Assembly: GCF_022539505.1 (NCBI RefSeq)
Contig: NC_061508.1
Span: 259,910,736 to 259,974,735 of the forward strand
Direction: 5' to 3'
Length of the DNA: 64,000 bases
Source of the DNA: Lolium rigidum
Taxonomy: Eukaryota; Streptophyta; Magnoliopsida; Poales; Poaceae
Shown here: positions 57,408 through 64,000 of the stretch, piece by piece
Layout: each line of letters begins with the position of its first letter
Position numbering within the stretch: the stretch's first letter is position 1
Position numbers and translations under genes: made by a program
The notes under the pieces: model-generated
The model's input: the letters and a program-made list of their open reading frames with translations, nothing else
Database searches by the model: none
Told to the model about the DNA's origin: nothing

Positions 57408-58124
57408 TCACAAGAAATAAGAGTTGAAGCAAAAGAGAGCATCAAGAAGCAAATTCAAAACAAATTTAAGCCTAACCCACTTCCTATGAAAAGGAATCTT
57501 GTAAATAAACAAGTTCATGAAGAGCAAAGTGACAAGCATAGGAAGATAAAACAAGTGTAACTTCAAGATTCTCAACATAGAGAGGGGAAACTTAATATTG
57601 TTAAGATGCATATAACCATATTTCCCTCTCTCATAATAACTTTCAGTAGTATCATGAGCAAACTCAACAATATAACTATCACATAAAGCATTCTTATCAT
57701 GAGTCTCATGCATAAATTTATTACCCTCCACATAAGCATAATAAATTTTATTAGTAATAGTGGGAGCAAATTCAACAAAGTAGATATCATTATTATTCTC
57801 ATCATCAAATATAGGAGGCATATTGTAATCATAATTAGATTTATCCTCCATAGTAGGTGGCACCAAAAGACTACTATCATTATAATCATCATAAATAGGA
57901 GGCAAAGTATCGTCAAAGAAAATTTTCTCCTCAATGCTTGGGGGACTAAAAATATCATGCTCATCAAAACCAGCTTCCCCAAGCTTAGAATTTTCCATAT
58001 CATTAGCAACAATGGTGTTCAAAGCGTTCATACTAATATGTTCCATAGGTTTTTTAATTTTAGCATCAAACCATCCATGTCTTAACTCAGGAAATAGATT
58101 AAAAAGCTCCATGTTGCTTTCCAT
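57408..58124 (-). CDS. Element B single ORF, 238 residues
   Basis: Homologue of 9216-9977: shared NALNTIVAN, ENSKLGEAGFDEHD, PPSIEEKIFFDDTLPPIYDD, ESYYERGKYG and a C-terminal hydrophobic stretch followed by basic residues. The N-terminus is shorter and differs (MESNMELFNLFPELRHGW). Retention of the frame in both copies suggests it was translated. Function is unknown. Confidence 0.6.
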   Translation of the reverse strand: MESNMELFNLFPELRHGWFDAKIKKPMEHISMNALNTIVANDMENSKLGEAGFDEHDIFSPPSIEEKIFFDDTLPPIYDDYNDSSLLVPPTMEDKSNYDYNMPPIFDDENNNDIYFVEFAPTITNKIYYAYVEGNKFMHETHDKNALCDSYIVEFAHDTTESYYERGKYGYMHLNNIKFPLSMLRILKLHLFYLPMLVTLLFMNLFIYKIPFHRKWVRLKFVLNLLLDALFCFNSYFL

Positions 58125-58266
58125 TATGCCTAACTAGTGAAATAAAAACAAGAAACAAAAAGATGCAATTGCAGGATCTAAAGGAAATAGCTTCGAGAAC
58201 TTACAACGGCACCAGAAAATAACTTAGTTACCTGGGACCAGAGTGTGAATGCCTTTTACCTTTCCT

Positions 58267-58283
58267 CCCCGACAACGGCGCCA
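58267..58283 (-). promoter_or_regulatory. Primer binding site of element B
   Basis: TGGCGCCGTTGTCGGGG, one base different from the site of element A, 10 bases from the LTR. Confidence 0.75.
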
Positions 58284-58293
58284 GAAAATAGCT

Positions 58294-59853
58294 TGATGTC
58301 TACTCACGCTTCTTTTCCTGTAGACAGTGTTGGGCCTCCAAGAGTAGAGGTTTGTAGAACAGCAGCAAGTTTTTCCTTAAGTGGATCACCCAAGGTTTAT
58401 CGAACTCAGGGAGGAAGAGGTCAAAGATATCCCTCTCAAGCAACCCTGCAATCACGATACAAGAAGTCTCTTGTATCCCCAACACACCCAATACACTTGT
58501 CAGATGTATAGGTGCACTAGTTCGGCGAAGAGATAGTGAAATACAAATGATATGGATTAATATGAGTGGCAATAGCAATCTGAAATAAATATGGCAGCGA
58601 GTAAACATGTAACAGAACAGTAAACAAACGTGACCTCCCCCGGCACTGGCACCAGAAAATACTTGCTGGCGTGCAGTTGACGTGGGAGATAGGAATCTTT
58701 GGGGTGTAGCTTTTCTATTCGGGAACATGGCCTAGGGATCATACTTTCACTAGTGGACACTCTCAACATTGATCACATAATAAAACCACTCTACACTCTC
58801 TTGTTGGATGATGAACACTATTAATTGTGTAGGGCTACAAGAGCACCTCAATGCCGGAGTTAACAAGCTCCACAACATTCGATATTCATATTTAAATAAC
58901 CTTAGAGTGCATGATAGACCAACGCAATTATACCAAGTACTAACATAGCATGCACACTGTCACCATCATACTATGAAAGGAGGAATAGATCACATCAATA
59001 CCATCATAGTAATAGTTAACTTCATAATCTGCAAGAGATCACAATCATAAACTACGCCAAGTACTACATGATGCACACACTGTCACCATTACATCATGGA
59101 GGAGGAATAGAGTATTTTAACAACATCACTAGAGTACCACATAGATTAATAGTGATACAAAGCTCATATGAATCTCAATCATGTAAGGCAGCTCATGAGA
59201 TCATTGTATTGAAGTACATAGGAGAGAGATTAACCACATAGCTACCGGTACAGCCCTTAGCCTCGAGGGAGAACTACTCCCTCCTCATGGGAGACAACAG
59301 CGGTGATGAAGATGGCGGTGGTGTCGATGGAGATGCCTTCCGGGGGCACTTCCCCGTCCCGGCGGCGTGCTAGAACAGAGACTTCTGTCCCCCAGATCTT
59401 GGCTTCGCGATGACGGCGGCTCTGGAAGGTTTCTCGTACCGTGGCTTTTCCGTCTCGAAGATTTAGGTCAGGGGGCTTCTTATAGGCGAAGAGGCGGCGT
59501 CGGAGGGGTTACGGAGCCGCCACACAATAGGGGGGCGCGGCCCCCCCTCTGGCCGCGCCGGGCACACGTGTGGGCCCCCTGTGGCCCTCCTCTGGTGCCT
59601 CTCGGGTGTTCTGGAAGCTTCTTGGAATTATAAGATGCTGGGCGTTGATTTCGTCCAATTCCGAGAATATTTCCTTACTAGGATTTCTGAAACCGAAAAC
59701 AGCAGAAAACAGGAACTGGCACTTCGGCATCTCGTCAATAGGTTAGTTCCGGAAAACGCATAAAAAAGATATAAAGTGTGAACAAAACATGTAGGTATTG
59801 TCATAAAACAAGCATGGAACATCAGAAATTATAGGTACGTTGGACACGTATCA
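58294..59853 (-). repeat. LTR of element B (5' LTR, right)
   Basis: A 1,560-bp copy of 53371-54931 ending GACACGTATCA, followed by GGAAG. Confidence 0.92.
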
Positions 59854-60007
59854 GGAAGCGCAGCGCGTTGTCCTTCTTCGTGAACCCGAGCTTCTTCAGC
59901 AGGTTCATGTCTTGGTTGGAGATTTTGGATCTCTCCCACTCCAGATCTTCAGCTGCCATCTTCGATTCCGGAGTGCTGTGCCTAGTGAGCCGCGCGCGCG
60001 GTGGCAT
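59854..60007 (-). pseudogene. Antisense Tat gene, start of exon 1
   Basis: ATG at 60007 (MPPRARLTRHSTPESK). The frame leads through NQDMNLLKKLGFTKKDNALRF into the duplication, where it joins 53370 in frame. Confidence 0.7.
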
Positions 60008-61376
60008 CAACAATGGCGTAGGAGCAAAGCACGAGCGTGGTTGAGCTCAAGAACTATGGGGCGCAATGGAGGATTTGTGCAGAGGAAAGCAGAGGAGCGG
60101 CGCGAGCGAAAGTGCGAAAGGAGGAAGATGATAACCTTAAGTAGAGGTGCGGTGAATCGACGCACCGTTGGATGGAGAAATTGTGAGATAGATGATGTAC
60201 ACGTGGACAAGGGGTAACAACGTAATTTCACTGTGAAGGGAAGGAACAGGCGCTACAGTGCGTGCACCAGGAAAAGTGGAGGACGTGTGTCCCCCACTTG
60301 CACGACGTGTCAACGTGATAAGAAATTTGGGCCCGCAAGACAGAGAGAGAGTAGTTTTCGCGTCTTCCTGATACAGTGATCGTGGTTATCGTCAGCAATG
60401 ATGTCACCTTAGCAAGATAAAATCTTGGCTATGAAGCTTCATAAGAATGGCGGCAGCAGAAGATTATTGATTATTTCGAGAGCCTTTGATCAAATACAAG
60501 TTTTTGATCAAATGCTCGGGGGCTACTTCGGAAAAATAAAAAACTCGAGTATGACAAAAGAGAAATGGCGAGAGCCTATGACCAAATACAAGCATTTATT
60601 CATAGCCTCGGGGGCTACTCCCATCGGGAGCGCTGGTCGCGCACCCGATAGATATGAAAACCTCGAGAAAAGAGGAAAATATAGCAACATAAGGCGTTGA
60701 GCCTACAACCAAGCACAAGTCCTTTGCTGTAGCCTCGGGGGCTACTCCCATTGGGAACGCTGTTCGCGTGCCCGATGAAGTTATAAATAGAGAAGAAGAA
60801 AAAGTGAGAATATTTCGAGTTATGTAAATAACTCTGCATATACTCCCATCGGGAAGGCAATATAAGTCATCCGTTGATTCAATAAAATGTGCTATTCCAA
60901 CAGCCGAAAAAGCACTCGACAATATATTCTCAGAGCGCCAAAGTTGCGAACAATCTCTGAATGCCACAAAACTTTGCGAAGGTAAGACCCCAGATCCGTT
61001 CTAAGCGGCGTGGCGCCATCTCTGACGTCGGTTTGCTACTTTTTTCCGAATCAACATATACAAAGAAAAATCCTAACGGACGCGTTAGGTACCCGATAAA
61101 ATAAGACCGGGACTCGACAGAATGGTAAGACCTTAAGCGGCACCTGTCGAAGTTTACACCAGTATCCCGAGATCATGTCCAGGGACGTGATCTTGAAGTA
61201 GGTTTTTGCGGATTTCCACTAGAGCAGTTAACTAGTACCTGATCCGTCAGATGAACTAGCCCCAATTACCATTATCCCCGTACAATATATAATTGCATAT
61301 TCGAAGATATGTGATAAATTCGACAGAGTTATTGAATGATTAAAGTTGGAGATTTTCCCTGATTCTTCGATTCAAG
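60008..61376. other. Tat internal region between antisense gene and 3' LTR, with polypurine-like repeats
   Basis: The left part (60008-60400) is the probable promoter and leader of the antisense gene. CTCGGGGGCTAC occurs at 60515-60526, 60607-60618 and 60734-60745 within longer imperfect repeats that share CTACTCCCATCGGGA and GCGCACCCGAT. No coding frame is supported. Confidence 0.65.
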
Positions 61377-61394
61377 CAAAATCTCAGGGGCTAC
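61377..61394 (+). promoter_or_regulatory. Polypurine tract of the Tat element
   Basis: CAAAATCTCAGGGGCTAC, directly before the 3' LTR; matches the upstream repeated CTCGGGGGCTAC motif. Confidence 0.75.
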
Positions 61395-61782
61395 TGACAT
61401 AGGCATCCCCAATGGGCCTGCCGAAGATGGTACCCGGGGTTTACTGGAGGCCCATGACTCGAAGAGTAAGAAGATTCGGAAGCCCAAGTTATTATTAAGG
61501 AAAGCTAGAGGTTTATTAGGAGATACTACTTGTAATCTTGCGGGACAGGTTGGAAACCCTCCCGGACTCTGTAACTTGTGTATTGTGAAATCTCTCGACT
61601 CCACCTCCTATATAAGGGGGAGTCGAGGGACAAAGAGAGCATCGATTCATTGTTTCGCACAACCCTAGTTTTCACATCGTCGAGCACTTTTCGGCTGAAA
61701 CCTTCGAGATCTACTTGCCCTCTACTTCCGACTAAAACCCTAGTCTACAATCTGTAGGCATTGATAAGTTAATCCTTTGTCA
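61395..61782 (+). repeat. 3' LTR of the Tat element
   Basis: 388 bp, starting TGACATAGGC and ending CCTTTGTCA. Its partner is outside the window, so the boundaries rest on TG...CA, the polypurine tract and the change to LINE sequence at 61783. The target duplication (presumably CTGTG) cannot be checked. Confidence 0.85.
61608..61617 (+). promoter_or_regulatory. TATA box in the Tat LTR
   Basis: CTATATAAGG in the LTR, followed by GGGAGTCGAGG; a typical plant LTR promoter arrangement. Confidence 0.7.
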
Positions 61783-63239
61783 CTGTGTGCGCCAGAAGAT
61801 TGTTAGTAGCTGAGTTGCAGTTCATAGAAGACAAGGTGAAGAAAAATATGGGAGGTTGGATGGGCAGTACTATATCTATTGGAGGAAGACTGATCAAAGT
61901 TGATGCTTGCCTATCCAAGATTGTTCTATATCAGATGTCAATGAGACTTCTCCACAAAACTAACATAGAAAATATTTCAAGACCCATTAGAGCTTTCTTT
62001 TGGGCAGGGGATGCAGACAAAAAATAATATCATTTTGTTAAATGGAGATGGATTTGTAAACCTAGAAGTAAAGGTGGTCTTGGTGTGAAATATTTGCACA
62101 AATTCAACATTAGTCTGATTTGTAAGTGGTGGTGGAAACTGGAAATGTATGAAGGTCCCTGGCAGAATTTCATGAGAAACAAATACCTGGGGGATGCTGG
62201 AATGTATTATACCAGGCACAGAAGTGGAGACTCTCCCCTTTGGTCAGATATGTTACACCTAAGAGATATATATCTGTATGGAAGGAGGTTGATTGTGGGA
62301 AATGGGTGCAGGACTAGCTTCTGGGGTGATGCCTGGTGTGGACACTCCCCTTTGAAGGACAAATTCTCTGAAATTTTTGAAATTTGTAATGAGCAGAACA
62401 TCACAGTGGCTGCAGCAGAAAATTTGGGCGGGAGACTTTCCTTTAGAAGACGGTTGTCTGCTGGACTAATGGAGTTGTGGTGTGGGCTTGTTAACATTCT
62501 CCAGCAGATAAACTTGACTGTTGCAACTTACAGGCCCAGGTGGAAATGGACTCAAAATGGATAGTTTTCTGTAAAAAACCTGTACAAGCAAATTTGCAGT
62601 AATGGCATTGACAGGTCTTTCAAACACCTTTGGAAGAGCAAAATTCCCTTGAAAATCAAAATCTGGTTATGGCTTATCTGGCACAAAGCCATAGCAACAA
62701 AAGACTATCTCCTGAAAAGAAACTGGGCAAGCAGCCCTACTTGCCTTTTTTGCTTCGCGCATGAATCTATTCTACACCTTTTCTTTTCTTGTACTGCAGC
62801 AAAATTCCTATGGAGCATGGTGCGGATGGCTGTGGGGGCTCGTAATCGACCTTGGTCCTTTGCACAATATTTTTGGTGGATACCGAATTACTCGACTGCC
62901 AGTCGCAATGTTCAAATTGCTGGACTAGCAGCAATTTGCTGGGCCATTTAGAAAGCGCGTAATAAAGCTTGTTTTGACAAAATTTACCCTAAAAATCCTG
63001 TTGAGCTAATCTATCGTGCTGTGATTTTCATGAAATACTAGGCAGGGTATCATACTGCAGATGAAGCTTCGCAACTGAATCAAGGTACTGATGCTCTCCT
63101 CGAGCTAGCTGCTGGAGCTGCTAATAGCAGGGCAGCTGCTGCGGGTGTGAGCAATGTTCCTCGCCTGATGAACCGACCTGATGATGCTATGGATGTTGAT
63201 GGAGATGGAGAGGAATATGCTGCCAATCTTGCTGAATGA
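61783..63239 (+). pseudogene. LINE ORF2, end of reverse transcriptase and zf-RVT domain
   Basis: One frame is readable throughout despite four in-frame stops (near 62025, 62562, 62949 and 63040). It encodes the thumb region (MGGWMGSTISIGGRLIKVDA, then RAFFWAGDADKK), SKGGLGVKYLHKFNIS, WSDMLHLRDI and the zinc-binding segment SPTCLFCFAHESILHLFFSC (CX2C...HX4C type) of plant non-LTR RTs. At least three of the stops look like transitions (TAG in place of CAG or TGG). The C-terminal tail is Ala/Asp-rich and ends with TGA at 63237-63239. Confidence 0.85.
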
Positions 63240-63579
63240 CGTTGTGAAGATGCTGCTGCCCCTTCTTCCGAAAGATAAATAGCGATCCTGTGCTTTGCTG
63301 TCTGTTTTGTCATTGCTTTTTGGTCTTTCCAGTTTGGTGCTGGAGGTTGCTGTTTCACTTCCTGGAAAACTTCCTTTTGGTTGCGGCGATGAAAAACTTC
63401 TAGTTGCGTTTGTTTGCTACTCTGAGGCTGCTGTCCTCCAGTAGCTGTAATGGTGATGTATATAGCTTTTGGTATGAGCTAGTTTCTGATCTGTAAGAAC
63501 AGACTTGACATTGTTTTCATTATCCCCCAAGATAATGAAAATCGATCCCCCGGGTGGGTCGCTTGAAAAGAAAAAAAAA
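61783..63579 (+). mobile_element. LINE (non-LTR retrotransposon), 3' half
   Basis: ORF2 C-terminal part, a 3' untranslated region (63240-63569) and an A-rich tail GAAAAGAAAAAAAAA ending at 63579. The 5' half is beyond the Tat element, outside the window. It is the oldest layer of the nest. Confidence 0.85.
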
Positions 63580-64000
63580 CGATCTCACGGATGGGTTAGA
63601 GGCATCTTCTTCCAAACGGGCTTTTGAAGGCTTGCTATCTTAGACGGATGTGCACGCGGTTTACAGGATGGCGAACTCTTGAAGCAACCCATCAAAAGGA
63701 ACTTCGGAATTGCAAGAGAAACACAGTGCAAGCTATCGTTATATATCAGTTCGGTCAATTCTCTCCTATGTATAATCTGGGGACATGTAAAAAAGTAAGA
63801 GCCACACGGCGGAAGAAGGAGGGCACGGGCCAAGTATGCACATATTTATTGAATACTAACTGTACACACAAACTTGGTACACCAAGGAAAAAGATAATCT
63901 TCCACCAAAACATGTTCTAACTCAAACACAATTCTTTCAAGTTGTGAGGCATGGCTTTTCAAAGCCGACGGCGGAGGAGGACATCGTACAAAGCACTTCA
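63580..64000. other. Flank of the LINE, unassigned
   Basis: Non-repetitive-looking sequence. Near the right edge a short minus-strand frame ending shortly before 63940 could be the last codons of a gene beyond the window, with 3' untranslated sequence leftwards. This is weak. The plus-strand open frame here has no recognisable domain. Confidence 0.25.

Larger units (their letters stand above)
53371..59853 (-). mobile_element. Athila-like non-autonomous LTR retrotransposon B
   Basis: A 6,483-bp element with LTRs of 1,561 and 1,560 bp and a GGAAG duplication (53366-53370 and 59854-59858). It has the same orientation and family as element A but shorter LTRs. The primer site variant TGGCGCCGTTGTCGGGG is at 58267-58283. 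It contains one ORF (57408-58124) and no pol. The left LTR end has mutated to TAA instead of TCA. It sits inside exon 1 of the Tat antisense gene, whose frame is restored when it is removed. Confidence 0.9.
3033..60007 (-). pseudogene. Antisense multi-exon gene of the Tat element (PF04195-like), split by three transposons
   Basis: Read right to left I infer eight exons: 60007-59854 joined to 53370-52588, then 12874-12542, 12460-12230, 12093-12021, 11937-11868 joined to 4902-4746, 4657-4222, 4031-3686 and 3595-3033. Most junctions have clear GT/AG signals, such as GAG|GTAATT at 52588 and TTTCCAG at 4032. The N-terminal part (DHLIRGLSPPIHEF, then HPNWALWKRIF) matches what I know as the plant family PF04195, 'putative gypsy type transposon'. 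The middle is charged and coiled-coil-like; the last two exons are helical and conclude at 3033. Function is unknown. Lesions include a one-base loss in an A run near 52757 and a frameshift near 4545. The gene lies antisense between pol and the 3' LTR. Confidence 0.75.
1..61782 (+). mobile_element. Tat-lineage Ty3/gypsy LTR retrotransposon, left end outside the window, split by three insertions
   Basis: The element starts before base 1 and ends with the 3' LTR at 61395-61782. Its own sequence in the window is 1-4902, 11868-12886, 52484-53370 and 59854-61782, about 8.7 kb once insertions and target duplications are removed. It carries pol on the plus strand (RT, RNase H, a second archaeal-type RNase H, integrase), then a multi-exon gene on the opposite strand, then a polypurine tract and the LTR. 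The second RNase H and an antisense gene before the 3' LTR are known features of the plant Tat lineage (Grande, RIRE2 and relatives). Each insertion has a matching target duplication, so the four pieces can be assigned to one element with high confidence. The family name is not determined. Confidence 0.85.

Noticed and set aside
63624..63920. 98-residue plus-strand ORF at the right edge
   Set aside because: No domain, no start context and located in unassigned flank; length is within chance.

Overview
Organism and overall nature. The window reads as intergenic DNA of a large-genome grass, most likely Triticeae (wheat, Aegilops, barley or rye). I infer this from dense nesting of Ty3/gypsy LTR retrotransposons, a CACTA transposon with CACTACAAGAAAAG ends, Stowaway-type MITEs, an Au-SINE-like tail and a plant LINE. 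I found no convincing ordinary host gene. Nearly every coding trace belongs to a mobile element. The species is inferred, not proven.

Layout as nested insertions. (1) Oldest layer: a LINE whose 3' half lies at 61783-63579. (2) A Tat-lineage Ty3/gypsy element sits in the LINE. Its pol fragment is at 1-2651 (its start is off the left edge), an eight-exon antisense gene lies between pol and the 3' LTR, and its 3' LTR is at 61395-61782. (3) Three insertions split that antisense gene. Two are related Athila-like non-autonomous elements at 4903-11867 (target duplication CGAGC) and 53371-59853 (GGAAG). The third is a CACTA transposon at 12887-52483 (39.6 kb, 16-bp inverted ends, target duplication CAA). 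(4) Two younger LTR elements sit in the CACTA. One is a non-autonomous Tat-like gag-protease element at 19294-27003 (ATGGA). The other is a CRM-like, nearly intact gag-pol element at 41165-49948 (GATAT). A SINE fragment and several Stowaway MITEs are scattered inside.

The CACTA interior. About 23 kb remains once the two nested retroelements are removed. The ends carry two different subterminal arrays: a ~135-bp repeat at 13.2-16.1 kb and a ~110-bp GGGCCGGCCC-rich repeat at 51.2-52.2 kb. A minus-strand gene (16545-19127 plus a relic exon near 27.5 kb) has tandemly amplified exons, an Ala/Pro repeat and two B3-like DNA-binding domains. A second minus-strand gene (29910-30879) starts with a CACTA transposase-associated zinc domain, but no DDE (TNP2) catalytic core is visible. 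A degraded plus-strand transcription unit (about 39.8-51.05 kb) also has tandemly repeated exons. A 6.4-kb higher-order tandem array (~660-bp period) containing interstitial TTTAGGG telomere-like blocks fills 32.0-38.4 kb.

Working together. Both Tat-type elements carry an unrelated antisense gene in the same place, between pro/pol and the 3' LTR. The CACTA appears to encode candidate end-binding proteins (B3-like), which could act on its own subterminal arrays. Inactivating lesions are widespread: nonsense codons, frameshifts, and an integrase Asp-to-Asn change with a deletion. The CRM-like element is the least damaged, with one in-frame stop separating gag from pol.
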